Shown: positions 10,456 to 21,757 of the stretch, piece by piece
Numbering within the stretch: position 1 is the stretch's first letter
How the letters are laid out: the number at the start of each line of letters is the position of its first letter
Source: Bacteroidales bacterium
Lineage (GTDB): Bacteria; Bacteroidota; Bacteroidia; Bacteroidales; Muribaculaceae
Assembly: GCA_014800685.1 (NCBI GenBank)
Contig: JAAVFQ010000016.1
Location: forward strand, 1-64,000
DNA: 64,000 nucleotides
Direction: 5' to 3'
Made by a program: the position numbers and the translations under genes
The notes under the pieces: model-generated
Databases searched by the model: none
The model's input: only the letters and a program-made list of their open reading frames with translations
Told to the model about the DNA's origin: nothing

Positions 10456-13400
10456 ATGAAACTCTCGGAGGCCGATAAGCTCTTCGCCACTCCGGCCAGA
10501 GTGAGGAGTGTGCGCTCCTTCATCAATGGGGAGCATGGAGATCGTATGCTTATCACGGGGCTTGACGGCAGTGCTCCCGCCATGCTTTTCGCGGCGCTGC
10601 CTAATGGCAAATCGCCCTATATCCTTATAGCTGACGACGCTGATGCCGCCGGCTATCTCTATAATGATATTTGCCGGATAAACGGTGGAAGCCGTGTAGC
10701 CATCTTTCCCTCAGGCTATAAGCGTGACATACGCTTCGCTCAGCCCGATGCTCCCTCACAGATATTGCGCACTGAGACTCTTGACGCATATTCGGACGGC
10801 AAGCTGACATGGGTGGTCACTTATCCTGAGGCATTGGCCGAAAAAGTGCCCATGCCGGAGGCTCTTTCAGAGTCGACTATAACGCTCTCCTCCGGAATGA
10901 AGCAAGACATGGATGCTCTTGTGCACAGGCTGCGCGAAGAGGGATTCAAGAATGTGGACTATGTGTATGAACCCGGCCAGTTTGCCCGAAGAGGCTCCAT
11001 CCTTGACGTCTTCAGTTTCAATAATGAACTCCCCTATCGCATAGATTTCTTTGACGATGAGATAGACTCCATACGCACCTTTAGCGTGGAGACTCAGTTG
11101 AGTGAAGAGACACTCCCCGGGGTCAATATTCTTCCGGCGGCGGCGAGTCGTGCGCAGTCCGGCGTCTCTCTGCTTGACTTTATCGCTCCCGGCAGCACAC
11201 TGATCTGCCAGTCGGCGTCATGGCTTCTTTCGCGTCTGGAGAATATCTGCACCTCCGGTCTTTCGGATAATGCCGTGCTCAGCGGTGAAGGGGATATGGA
11301 GGCGATAGAGCAGCTTGTGGATTACGGTAGATTCAAGGATGCCTTTGAGAAATTCCGTCGTATAGAGTATGCGGCAACAGCCGATGCCGTTCCGGCCGCG
11401 CATTATGACACGCGAATGGATTTCGACTGCTCGCCTCAAGCTCTATTCCATAAAAATTTCCAGCTCATTGCCGAGACATTCACGCGCCTGCTTTCCGATG
11501 GCTACAAGCTGCTGATACTCTCCGATTCGCCTCATCAGGCTCAAAGACTCAGAGACATATTCAGCGAACGCGGCGACAATATAGACTTCACTCCCGTAGA
11601 GAATACCATCCACTGCGGCTTTGCAGATAATGAGAAGAAAATATGCTATTTCACCGACCATCAGATTTTCGACCGTTATCATAAGTACAGTCTGCGCAGC
11701 GATAGGGCCCGAAGCGGAAAAGTAGCTTTAAGCCTAAAGGAGCTCGGACAGATAGAGCCGGGCGACTATATAGTGCATTCAGATCATGGCATAGGGCGGT
11801 TTGGCGGCCTCGTACACACCGATATGAACGGCAAGCCTCAGGAGATGATAAAACTGATATATCAGAACGAAGATCAGATTTTTGTCTCCATTCACGCCCT
11901 GCACAAGCTCTCCAAATATCGTGGCAAAGAGGGAGTGATGCCCAAAATCAGCAAACTCGGATCCGGAGCATGGCTAAGGCTTAAGGAGAAGACCAAGAAG
12001 AGGGTCAAAGACATAGCGCGCGACCTTATACGACTCTATGCCGCTCGCCGCGAAGAGAAGGGATTTGCCTACTCGCCCGACTCTTATCTGCAGCACGAGC
12101 TGGAGGCATCCTTCATCTATGAAGACACCCCCGACCAGCTGAAAGCCACCGAAGCCATAAAGCAGGATATGGAGTCGGCCCGCCCTATGGACAGGCTCGT
12201 CTGCGGCGATGTTGGATTCGGAAAGACAGAACTGGCTGTCCGCGCTGCCTTCAAGGCCGCCTGCGACTCTAAACAGACTGCAGTGCTCGTGCCTACTACG
12301 GTGCTCGCCATGCAGCATTTCCGCACTTTTTCCGAACGACTGAAAGACCTCCCGGTAAGAGTGGAGTTCATTTCGCGTGCGAGAAAGCCGAAAGAGGTGA
12401 AGCAGATTTTAAAAGATCTGGAAGAGGGAAAGATAGATATTCTTATAGGCACGCATAAGATTATCGGAAAGAGTGTGAAGTTTCATGACCTCGGACTGCT
12501 TATCATTGACGAAGAGCAGAAATTCGGCGTCGCCGTCAAGGAGAAACTCAAGCAGATGAAGGTAAATGTAGACACCCTCACCATGTCGGCCACGCCCATA
12601 CCGCGCACACTGCAATTCTCGCTCATGGGGGCCCGCGACCTCTCTTCACTCAATACTCCGCCGGCCAATCGTCATCCGATAGTGACCACGGTGGCTCCTC
12701 TGCAGGATGACATCCTCGAAGAGGCCGTGAATTTTGAAATCTCACGTGGCGGTCAGGTCTTCGTCATCTCTAACCGTATAGAGAATCTTAACGTATTGCG
12801 GAGCCAGCTGCTCAGACTCATGCCTGATCTGCGCATCGTCACGGCTCATGGTCAGATGCCTCCCGAGCAGCTTGAGAAGGCCATTCTGGACTTCTCGGCC
12901 CATGATTATGACGTATTGCTCAGCACTACGATAGTAGAGAATGGCATAGACATGCCCAATGTCAATACCATTATAGTCAATAATGCCCAGAACTTCGGAC
13001 TCTCCGAACTTCATCAGCTACGAGGGAGAGTAGGACGCAGTTCGCGCAAGGCTTTCTGCTATCTTCTGGTGCCTCCCGGCAATCCGCTGACTCCCGTGGC
13101 GCGTAGGAGACTGCAGGCAATAGAGAGTTTTTCTGACCTCGGCTCAGGCATTCATATAGCAATGCAGGATCTTGACATCCGTGGTGCCGGAAATCTTCTC
13201 GGTGCCGAACAGTCAGGATTTATTGCCGACCTCGGCTTTGAGACTTATCAGAAGATTCTCAAAGAGTCAGTCCTTGAACTTAAAACGGAAGAGTTTGCCG
13301 AAGAGTTTGCCGAAGGCTCGCAGGGGCAGCCGGAAGATTTTGTCTCAGATTGCACCATAGAGAGCGATCTTGAACTCCGGATACCGGCTACCTACGTCCC

Positions 13401-13806
13401 TCAGGAATCGGAAAGAATATCTCTCTATCAGCGCCTCGACAATATGGAGCGCCCGGAGCAGACAGATGCATTCGCTCTCGAGCTCAAAGACAGATTTGGC
13501 GACATCCCGGCTTCCACTTCCGAACTCATAAAGGTAGTTCCGCTAAGGGTCGCTGCCCGTCAGCTCGGCATAGAGCGTCTCACTCTCAAGAATGGCCGCA
13601 TGGCCCTTTTCTTTGTCGGTGACGACAATAAAGCCTACTATCGCTCCAACGCTTTCGGACGAGTTCTCTCATATTTGCAGGCATTTCCCACCCGTTGTGC
13701 CCTGCGCGAAAATAATGGCAGACGCTCTATAAGAATTGATAACGTAGATTCTGTCTCGGAAGCCCTTGATATCCTCAACACCATAAAAACCCTTTCCCCA
13801 TCATGA
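10456..13806 (+). CDS. mfd: Transcription-repair coupling factor
   Basis: 1116 aa, RecG-like helicase (RLVCGDVGFGKTELAVRAAF, LIIDEEQKFGV), CarD-like RID, TRCF C-terminus. Confidence 0.96.
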   Translation: MKLSEADKLFATPARVRSVRSFINGEHGDRMLITGLDGSAPAMLFAALPNGKSPYILIADDADAAGYLYNDICRINGGSRVAIFPSGYKRDIRFAQPDAPSQILRTETLDAYSDGKLTWVVTYPEALAEKVPMPEALSESTITLSSGMKQDMDALVHRLREEGFKNVDYVYEPGQFARRGSILDVFSFNNELPYRIDFFDDEIDSIRTFSVETQLSEETLPGVNILPAAASRAQSGVSLLDFIAPGSTLICQSASWLLSRLENICTSGLSDNAVLSGEGDMEAIEQLVDYGRFKDAFEKFRRIEYAATADAVPAAHYDTRMDFDCSPQALFHKNFQLIAETFTRLLSDGYKLLILSDSPHQAQRLRDIFSERGDNIDFTPVENTIHCGFADNEKKICYFTDHQIFDRYHKYSLRSDRARSGKVALSLKELGQIEPGDYIVHSDHGIGRFGGLVHTDMNGKPQEMIKLIYQNEDQIFVSIHALHKLSKYRGKEGVMPKISKLGSGAWLRLKEKTKKRVKDIARDLIRLYAARREEKGFAYSPDSYLQHELEASFIYEDTPDQLKATEAIKQDMESARPMDRLVCGDVGFGKTELAVRAAFKAACDSKQTAVLVPTTVLAMQHFRTFSERLKDLPVRVEFISRARKPKEVKQILKDLEEGKIDILIGTHKIIGKSVKFHDLGLLIIDEEQKFGVAVKEKLKQMKVNVDTLTMSATPIPRTLQFSLMGARDLSSLNTPPANRHPIVTTVAPLQDDILEEAVNFEISRGGQVFVISNRIENLNVLRSQLLRLMPDLRIVTAHGQMPPEQLEKAILDFSAHDYDVLLSTTIVENGIDMPNVNTIIVNNAQNFGLSELHQLRGRVGRSSRKAFCYLLVPPGNPLTPVARRRLQAIESFSDLGSGIHIAMQDLDIRGAGNLLGAEQSGFIADLGFETYQKILKESVLELKTEEFAEEFAEGSQGQPEDFVSDCTIESDLELRIPATYVPQESERISLYQRLDNMERPEQTDAFALELKDRFGDIPASTSELIKVVPLRVAARQLGIERLTLKNGRMALFFVGDDNKAYYRSNAFGRVLSYLQAFPTRCALRENNGRRSIRIDNVDSVSEALDILNTIKTLSPS

Positions 13807-14846
13807 GAAAACTATCTTTCTTGCTCTCTCTCTCATTAATGCTTATATTCCCCTTTATCCTCCCGGCACAAAATAGCGATGAGGGCACTCCTCTGCTCCC
13901 CGATTGCCGGGAAAAGGAGGTGACGATAGAGACTGCGCAAGGTGTTCTGACAGGCACCCTTACCCTCCCCCTGTCTGGAGAAAAAAACTTTCCGGCCATG
14001 CTTCTTATCAGCGGGTCGGGCGCTCAGGATCGCGATTGCACCATAGGGGGCTATAAGCCCTTCAAGGTGCTTGCCGGTGCGTTGGCTCAGAAAGGATACG
14101 CCTCTCTGCGTCTGGACGACAGAGGGGTAGGAGGATCGGCTGCTCCCAAAGGTTATTATGGCTATAAGGAATCCGTGGCTGACGCCGAGGCAGCTTTAAA
14201 ATGGCTGGAGACCTGTCCTGAAATCAATGCTCACAAAACGGGAGTATTGGGACATTCCATGGGAGGAGCGATAGCTTTCAGTCTCGCTGAGGAATTTCCT
14301 GACGAGGTCAGATGTGTAGTAGCTCTGGCAGCCCCCGCCGTCACCGGAAAAGAGATGATGATACGGCAAAATGAATTGATATCTAATGCCGTAGGTAAAA
14401 TGCTCTCTACGGAGATGCATGAGGCCTTTGAAGAAATCTTTTCCGCAGTGGAAAAGGGAGACGGCAGTCTCATCTCAGAGGCCGTGACGAAATATGGGCC
14501 TGGGGCCGGCATGGACCCTCAGACCTATCAGGCTCAGATACGCGTGCTTTCCTCTCCGGAATATGTAGAAATGGTGCAGCGGGATTATTCCGCTCCGCTG
14601 AAGAATGTGAAATGTCCGGTGCTTGCCCTTATCGGCGAGTGGGATGTGCAAGTGGATCCTAAGGCTAATCTCCTCAGCATAAAGCTCAATATACCTTCGG
14701 CTCAGGTGGCCACAGTTGCTACTACGAATCATCTTTTCCAGACGGCCACAGATTCGTTTTCCTCGCTCAACTATGGAGCTCCGGGAGCAAAGTTTTCGGT
14801 CGAAGCGCTTCGCATGATAGCCTCATTCCTTGAGTCAAATCTCTAA
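13803..14846 (+). CDS. Secreted alpha/beta hydrolase
   Basis: Signal peptide; LRLDDRGVGGS, TGVLGHSMGGAIAFSLA; start overlaps mfd stop (ATGA). Confidence 0.88.
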   Translation: MRKLSFLLSLSLMLIFPFILPAQNSDEGTPLLPDCREKEVTIETAQGVLTGTLTLPLSGEKNFPAMLLISGSGAQDRDCTIGGYKPFKVLAGALAQKGYASLRLDDRGVGGSAAPKGYYGYKESVADAEAALKWLETCPEINAHKTGVLGHSMGGAIAFSLAEEFPDEVRCVVALAAPAVTGKEMMIRQNELISNAVGKMLSTEMHEAFEEIFSAVEKGDGSLISEAVTKYGPGAGMDPQTYQAQIRVLSSPEYVEMVQRDYSAPLKNVKCPVLALIGEWDVQVDPKANLLSIKLNIPSAQVATVATTNHLFQTATDSFSSLNYGAPGAKFSVEALRMIASFLESNL

Positions 14847-14890
14847 AAGAGGGCTCTCTAAACATCAGTAACCTCTAATCCCCCTGAATT

Positions 14891-16183
14891 ATGAAAAAAC
14901 TGTCTTTATGGCATCTGTGTATGCTCACTGTCCTGCTGCTGACAGCCCCGGTGCTTTCCGCAGCAGATAGCTATAAATCGCTCAATGGCACCATGACTCC
15001 CATTTCGCTTCCGGATGCCCTTCATCCCTGGTGGCCTGACTCCCTCAGTCTTCGTTTTGTCAATCACGTAGGCCGCCACGGAGCACGTTTCCTCTCTTCA
15101 GAGTCCAAGGTGCTTAAACTTGAAAAGTTTCTTAAGGAGCAGAATGCCGCACGAAATCTCTCTGACAAAGGCGAGCAGGTCATGGCGATGCTCGACACAG
15201 TGCGTGCCCGCACGGCAGGACGCTGGGGGGCTCTCACGGAGTTAGGACGCCGTGAAGAGGAGACCATAGCCTCCCTCACCTTCTCCCTCTCGCCCGAACT
15301 CTTCCATAAAGGACACATAACATCTCTCTCATCCTACGTGCCTCGGGTGGTAGAGTCGCAATACTCCTTTTGTCTCGCCCTTGCCGACAGCTCCTCACAT
15401 CTGGAAATAGTGACTGCGGAGGGGAGAAATTTCGACATCCTTATGCGCCCCTTCGACTATTTCAAGCCCTACAAACAGTATAGGGCCGAGGGCGCATGGA
15501 AAGCCCCCTACAGTCGCTTTGAGGCTCAGATAGTGCCCGTAGGGCCCGCTCGCAGGCTACTCAAGGATGACCGTTCGCTCACAGACGCAGAATCTCAGAC
15601 TCTCGCTCTGGATATGTATGGAATCCTTCAGGGTATGGAGGCTGCCGGCATCCCTATTTCCCCCTCTGCATGGTTTTCCGTAGAGGAATATCGGGAGTGT
15701 GCCGTCATATCAAATCTGGCGCGCTTCTGCCGCAATTCCATAAACCCATATTCCACACTTGCCGGCTCCTCGGCTGCCCCTCTGCTGGAAAATCTCATTC
15801 TCACGATGCGTAAGGCTGCCGAGGCCCCTGAAAAGGAATATGACGTGGCAAGACTGCGATTCGGCCATGATGAGACCCTGATGCCCCTTATATCGCTGAT
15901 GGGGCTCACGCCGCTTGAATTGGAAAAAGATTCCCTCTCACCCATAAACGTGTGGGAACGCTGGAACACGGCAGAATATTTCCCCCTTGCAGCTAATCTC
16001 CAGCTCTTCCTGCTAAGGTCGCCGGGCGGAAAAATGTTTGTAGCCGCGATGCTCAACGAGCGTCCCGTAGCCCCTTGTGCTGCCGACAGCCTCATAGGCG
16101 GCCAGCTCATCGTATCGCTTGACGACTTCGAGAAATGCATGAAAACCCGCCTGGCTCTCTTCCCCGCAATTTCTCGCGAATAA
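14891..16183 (+). CDS. Secreted histidine acid phosphatase (MINPP/phytase-like)
   Basis: Signal peptide; FVNHVGRHGARFLSSE (RHGxR) and RFGHDETLMPL (HD) motifs. Confidence 0.82.
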   Translation: MKKLSLWHLCMLTVLLLTAPVLSAADSYKSLNGTMTPISLPDALHPWWPDSLSLRFVNHVGRHGARFLSSESKVLKLEKFLKEQNAARNLSDKGEQVMAMLDTVRARTAGRWGALTELGRREEETIASLTFSLSPELFHKGHITSLSSYVPRVVESQYSFCLALADSSSHLEIVTAEGRNFDILMRPFDYFKPYKQYRAEGAWKAPYSRFEAQIVPVGPARRLLKDDRSLTDAESQTLALDMYGILQGMEAAGIPISPSAWFSVEEYRECAVISNLARFCRNSINPYSTLAGSSAAPLLENLILTMRKAAEAPEKEYDVARLRFGHDETLMPLISLMGLTPLELEKDSLSPINVWERWNTAEYFPLAANLQLFLLRSPGGKMFVAAMLNERPVAPCAADSLIGGQLIVSLDDFEKCMKTRLALFPAISRE

Positions 16184-16210
16184 ACGAGGTTGGAATAATC
16201 GCAAAGCGAA

Positions 16211-16253
16211 AAGAGTCCCCAAAAAGTTTTTTTCTGACTTTTTGGGGACTCTT
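16211..16253. terminator. Bidirectional terminator between convergent genes
   Basis: Perfect 16-bp stem AAGAGTCCCCAAAAAG ... CTTTTTGGGGACTCTT. Confidence 0.9.
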
Positions 16254-16309
16254 TATGATTGAGAGACTGCTTCTTTCAATCTCACATAAATCGTTTTACT
16301 TCCGTACTT

Positions 16310-16744
16310 TTACTCTTCATTCAGAGCTTCGAAATAGCAGTCGGCTATCGTCAGCCATTCCTCCAGCGAGCCCTGCTGTGTATATCCCTTCACCGTTTCC
16401 GGGTCACCCAGAGTGCGCACGGCTGAATCTTCACTCAGCGTGACTACGGTTGGTTTCACCTCTGTGTCCGGGTCATAGAGCTTATTGATATTCACCGGAG
16501 CACGATCTTCCTCTATCAGATAGAGCGAACCCTTATAGTTATAAAGACCCATTATGCGGGCCACTCTCACCTTCTTCTCATCATCACTGCGGTGGATAAT
16601 CTCCGGGATATAATGAAATCCTGCGGTGGCATTGTCCCAGATGATGGCTCCTATACCTTTCTGCTCCATATTGGCGAGAAGTTCTTTCTTAGCGCTCGCA
16701 AAGAGTTGGCTGACCTGTGCGGCGAGTTCCTGCGTCTTTTTCAT
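16310..16744 (-). CDS. Conserved-looking hypothetical protein (144 aa)
   Basis: Intact ORF with normal codon usage between terminator and rsmA. Confidence 0.7.
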   Translation of the reverse strand: MKKTQELAAQVSQLFASAKKELLANMEQKGIGAIIWDNATAGFHYIPEIIHRSDDEKKVRVARIMGLYNYKGSLYLIEEDRAPVNINKLYDPDTEVKPTVVTLSEDSAVRTLGDPETVKGYTQQGSLEEWLTIADCYFEALNEE

Positions 16745-16839
16745 AGTGTTGTCAGTTTATTAATAAATAAGAGACAGACGAAATGGCGCCTGCCTCTTTT
16801 TATACATTTTAGTGGGCTGAAAAGTTCGATGCCACTGCG

Positions 16840-17637
16840 CTATCTTCCTTCTTCTATCATACGCGTGAGGCGGATGAACTCTTCCACGCCGAGACGTTCA
16901 GGCCTCTCTTTGAGTATTTCATCCTCCCAGAGCGGGCTGCCGGGAGGGATCACCGGGCCTAGAGAATTGCGCAGCGTCTTTCTCCGCTGACCGAATGCCG
17001 TCTTCACCACCTGCTTGAAGAGCTTCTCGTCCACTCCCAGTTCACGGCGTGAATTGCGCACAAGCCTGATTACACCGCTCTTCACTTTAGGAGGGGGCGA
17101 AAAGACATTCTCATCCACCGTGAAGAGATATTCGCAGTCATACCAGGCCTGAAGAAGCACTGAGAGTATGCCATAGGTCTTCGAGCCGGGTGGAGAGCAA
17201 AGCCGCTGAGCCACCTCGCGCTGAAGCATCCCGGCAGCTACCGGAATCAGCTCCTTATAGTCGAGCACCTTAAAGAATATCTGAGAAGAAATGTTATAGG
17301 GATAGTTGCCTATAAGGGCAAAAGGCTTTCCATCATAGATTTCGTTAAGGTCGAGGCGCAGAAAGTCAGCCTCTATCACTTCGAGACCGGGCATGGCAGA
17401 AGCCAGATAGCCCACGCTCTCTGAGTCAAGCTCCACTGCCTTCAGCTTGCGTCCGCTCTCAGCCAGAAAACGGGTGAGCACTCCCATTCCGGGGCCGATT
17501 TCAAGGATAGGAAGGTCGCCGTAGGGGGTGCCCTCCAGATTAGCCGACGAGATGGTGTCGGCTATTCTGTGCGCTATATTGAGGTCGGTGAGAAAATGCT
17601 GTCCGAGACTCTTCTTCGCTCTTACTTCTTTTGGCAT
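16840..17637 (-). CDS. rsmA: 16S rRNA (adenine1518/1519-N6)-dimethyltransferase
   Basis: [44 protein letters not shown]. Confidence 0.96.
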   Translation of the reverse strand: MPKEVRAKKSLGQHFLTDLNIAHRIADTISSANLEGTPYGDLPILEIGPGMGVLTRFLAESGRKLKAVELDSESVGYLASAMPGLEVIEADFLRLDLNEIYDGKPFALIGNYPYNISSQIFFKVLDYKELIPVAAGMLQREVAQRLCSPPGSKTYGILSVLLQAWYDCEYLFTVDENVFSPPPKVKSGVIRLVRNSRRELGVDEKLFKQVVKTAFGQRRKTLRNSLGPVIPPGSPLWEDEILKERPERLGVEEFIRLTRMIEEGR

Positions 17638-17657
17638 CTCCGCTTCACACTTTGAGA

Positions 17658-18092
17658 TTATTTTTTCTGATTCTGAAGGATGTCGCGTATCTCGGTCAGA
17701 AGCACTTCTTCCTTAGTGGGCTCCGGAGCTGCGGGAGCGGGTTCGGGTTCAGCCTCTTTCTTGCGCAGTTTCATAGCGAAACGCAGAGCCACGAAGATGC
17801 TGAATGCGATGATGAAGAAGTCCACGATATTCTGAATGAAGAGGCCGTAATTGATAGCCACTTCCTCTATGGCCGCCTGGTCTCCTACTGCCTCTTTGCC
17901 AGCCGTAATCACATATTTCAGGTTCTTATAGCCGGCCCCTCCCGTGGCAAGACTTATCACCGGCATAATGATGTCATTGACCAGTGAAGACACGATTTTG
18001 CCGAATGCTCCGCCGACGATTACGCCGACTGCCATATCAATTACGTTGCCCTTCAGGGCGAATTCTTTAAAGTCAGATAAAAATTTTCCCAT
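17658..18092 (-). CDS. mscL: Large-conductance mechanosensitive channel
   Basis: [44 protein letters not shown]; internal Met chosen as start. Confidence 0.95.
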   Translation of the reverse strand: MGKFLSDFKEFALKGNVIDMAVGVIVGGAFGKIVSSLVNDIIMPVISLATGGAGYKNLKYVITAGKEAVGDQAAIEEVAINYGLFIQNIVDFFIIAFSIFVALRFAMKLRKKEAEPEPAPAAPEPTKEEVLLTEIRDILQNQKK

Positions 18093-18250
18093 CTCTGTAA
18101 TACTTTTAGGGGTTTGGATTGTTAGTTTTATAGTGGGTGGCTTCAAAGGCTTTCGCCTCCGGCCGTTAGTTTAACACCTGAATAGCAAAAAGTGTTTTAC
18201 ACCCGCCCTCAAAATATCTGTTTATCTGGCTTTTGAGTGAATTTTTCTGA

Positions 18251-19300
<1,050 letters not shown>

Positions 19301-19426
19301 TCATTGCCCGGATAGTTAAAATATTTGAAAAATCTCCCCCGGACCGGAGAAAATACCCTTTTTAGGTCAAAAATCATTTTGCCACTAAATATGGGCTCCT
19401 AACCCCGGTGGATGCATAAATAACTT

Positions 19427-19465
19427 GCGTGTTGTTCTGTTTGCAGGACAGCACGCTTCGTTTTT
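19427..19465 (+). terminator. Intrinsic terminator after gap
   Basis: GCGTGTTGTTCTG tttg CAGGACAGCACGC followed by cgttttt. Confidence 0.8.
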
Positions 19466-19542
19466 AACTGAGCTATCTTTACAAACGTAAAATATGCAAG
19501 TGCTCGTAATTTCAAAATCTTACTGAAATTTTTTAATCAATA

Positions 19543-19573
19543 TTTGGATTTTTAAAAATTATGTTGTAACTTT
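19543..19573 (+). promoter_or_regulatory. Canonical Bacteroidetes promoter upstream of candidate ncRNA/terminase leader
   Basis: TTTG (19543-19546), 19-nt spacer, TAACTTTG (19566-19573). Confidence 0.75.
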
Positions 19574-19579
19574 GCACAC

Positions 19580-19870
19580 AGATATGAGAACTAACGCCTC
19601 GTATCAGCTCGTAAGAGCATTAAATCAATTTGACTTTCAATTCCGGATAAATACGTGAGTACGTCATTCCGGATTGGGCTTCAATGCCCACTCATGGTAA
19701 ATGTTTGGTTGAATAATGGTACATCCATCTCTTTCCTGTTCTCCAAGGAAAGAGCAGTGTTGAAAAGAAAGCGAAAATATTTCTATCTTCCGCTTTGCTC
19801 TTGAAGAGCATCTTCTTTTCAGCAAAATTAAGCCGGTGATTTTTTCGAGAGAAAAAGACACCGGTTTGTT
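19580..19870 (+). ncRNA. Candidate structured ncRNA or long 5' leader ending in an intrinsic terminator
   Basis: No good ORF; promoter upstream; hairpins GCTC-gtaa-GAGC, TCCGGA..TCCGGA, GGGCttcaatGCCC, CTCTTTCCT-gttctcca-AGGAAAGAG, AAAGCG..CGCTTT inside GTTGAAAAGAA..TTCTTTTCAGC; terminal AAGCCGGTG..CACCGGTTT then T-rich. Confidence 0.6.
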
Positions 19871-19964
19871 TTATCCCCTCTCTTCACCCCTTTTTCCTAT
19901 TTACTCAAGTTTCGCAAGTTATACCTGCGAATGTAAAATTATTTATAATCCTAATTCTAATAAG

Positions 19965-21407
19965 ATGACCGAAAATTTCAAAAATGACTTTCTCGGCTGG
20001 GCCGAGAAATGCGTCAGAATCACTGACAAACTTACCGGACAGACAGTCCCCTTCTGTCCTAATGCCCCACAGCGACGCGTTCTCGCCATAATGGAAGAGC
20101 AGCGCCACGCCGGCAAGCCCATTCGCATAATTCTCCTGAAGGCAAGGCAATGGGGTGGCTCCACGCTCGTCCAGGTTTATATGGCTTGGTTGCAGCTCGT
20201 ATGCCATAAAGGCTGGAACTCTGTGGTCTGTGCCCACGTCAAAGATGCCGCCGCAGGCATCAGAGGTATGTATTCCCGCCTCCTCAGGGAATATCCTGAA
20301 GCCCTTCGCACCGGAAAGGGGAAAGACTGGGTCCTGTCGCCATACGAAAAGAGCGCCTCGGTAGTAGAAATTGCGGCCCGCGACTGCAGAATCACGCTTG
20401 CCACTGCAGGCGCTCCTAATTCCGTAAGAGGCTCTAATTTCGCTATGGCTCATCTCTCGGAGGTAGCCTTCTGGGGAGATGGCGATAGCAACGCTGCCGA
20501 AGAGATAGTAAGGACTATATGCGGCTCTGTGCCCAGAGTGGCGGATTCTCTCATCGTAATGGAGTCTACGGCCAACGGGCGCGGTGGTTATTTCTATGAC
20601 GAATGGCAGAGAGCCGCCGCAGGAAAGAGCGACAAGACTCCCGTGTTCGTGCCTTGGCATGAAATAGAAATCTACAGGCGCGATGTGGCCGATGATGAGA
20701 GGCAAGACATCCTCGCCTCCCTTGACGACTATGAGAAGTCGCTCATTGAGGAGGGTGTGGCCCTCGAAAGCGTGGCTTGGTATCATGATAAGCGCAGGGA
20801 ATATCCCACTCATGAGGCCATGATGGCCGAATTTCCCTCCACAGCCGAAGAGGCATTTTCTGCGAGCGGACTCTTTGACGCCTTTTCCGAAGAGGAATTA
20901 CCCCTCATGACAGACACTCTGCCGGCACCCTCACGTCAATCTCACTACATCCTCTCGATAATAGTGAGCCCTGACATCGCTTCAAGAGCTATTTCCGCTC
21001 TGCGTCTGGATGGGGAGCGCCTCACTGCAATAGCAGAAATTGACTCCACCGGAACTTTCCCGGTGGTAGCTGCCAGATGTTTGCGATGGTGTCAGAAGTA
21101 TGATGCCTCTGTGATCATTGGTGTCGCCGAGGCTTCGCGTGGAGCAGCAGGCCACGCTAAATGGCTGATTGAAAAGCTTGAAGAGGAGGGCGTGGAAGTC
21201 TATCACAATGAGGAGGATGAGGCTCTCGTAGTCCTTGATGAGACGGAAGTGTGCATTCTCGTAGATAGGCACCGCGAACTTGTAGCCGACTCCCGCATCT
21301 TAGAAATGCAACCCGAAATGCCTGAGCAGTATAGAGCCTTCCGCACAGACTCTCCCGCAGCCTCTCCGGGAGTGTGTGCGAGGCTTCTTGCTTTAAAAAC
21401 GATGTAG
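19965..21407 (+). CDS. Phage-type terminase large subunit (TerL-like)
   Basis: ATPase motifs IRIILLKARQWGGSTLVQVYMAW and NFAMAHLSEVAFW, VMESTANGRGGYFYDEW; start taken at MTENFKNDF. Confidence 0.82.
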   Translation: MTENFKNDFLGWAEKCVRITDKLTGQTVPFCPNAPQRRVLAIMEEQRHAGKPIRIILLKARQWGGSTLVQVYMAWLQLVCHKGWNSVVCAHVKDAAAGIRGMYSRLLREYPEALRTGKGKDWVLSPYEKSASVVEIAARDCRITLATAGAPNSVRGSNFAMAHLSEVAFWGDGDSNAAEEIVRTICGSVPRVADSLIVMESTANGRGGYFYDEWQRAAAGKSDKTPVFVPWHEIEIYRRDVADDERQDILASLDDYEKSLIEEGVALESVAWYHDKRREYPTHEAMMAEFPSTAEEAFSASGLFDAFSEEELPLMTDTLPAPSRQSHYILSIIVSPDIASRAISALRLDGERLTAIAEIDSTGTFPVVAARCLRWCQKYDASVIIGVAEASRGAAGHAKWLIEKLEEEGVEVYHNEEDEALVVLDETEVCILVDRHRELVADSRILEMQPEMPEQYRAFRTDSPAASPGVCARLLALKTM

Positions 21408-21494
21408 CCCAAGCTATGTAGGGAGAGATTGCAGTCTGCCTCCCGGCTACCTTAGATCACCGGACCGTCAATCTATTCTATAAATATAAAAGAA

Positions 21495-21530
21495 GCGAGT
21501 GAGCCAAAATTTTGATTTTGACTCACTCGC
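21495..21530. terminator. Bidirectional terminator between terL-like gene and tRNA-Ser
   Basis: GCGAGTGAGcCAAAAT tttg ATTTTGaCTCACTCGC. Confidence 0.8.
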
Positions 21531-21534
21531 TTTG

Positions 21535-21624
21535 TGGCGGAGAGGACGAGATTCGAACTCGTGGTAGGATTGCTCCTACGTCAGTTTAGCAAACTGGTGG
21601 TTTCAGCCACTCACCCACCTCTCC
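21535..21624 (-). tRNA. tRNA-Ser (GCU)
   Basis: Reverse complement ggagaggtgggtgagtggctgaaaccaccagtttgctaaactgacgtagg...cctctccgcca; long variable arm, anticodon GCT. Confidence 0.95.
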
Positions 21625-21757
21625 TTTGAGACGATATAAGCACTCCGTGCTTTGTGGCTGCAAAGTTAATACATTTTTTCTCGCTTTCCAAATTTTTAGT
21701 CAATAAAATGCTCTTCTCAGAAAGAAAAAATGTATCTACCGGTAAATGGGCCTTATT

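Noticed and set aside
19580-19870. Candidate ncRNA as rnpB or tmRNA
   Set aside because: I did not find the conserved cores (gaggaaagtccgg; a tag-peptide reading frame). 6S cannot be excluded without a covariance-model search.
19905-20813. 302-aa minus-strand ORF opposite the terminase gene
   Set aside because: Antisense shadow; the + strand carries recognisable TerL motifs.
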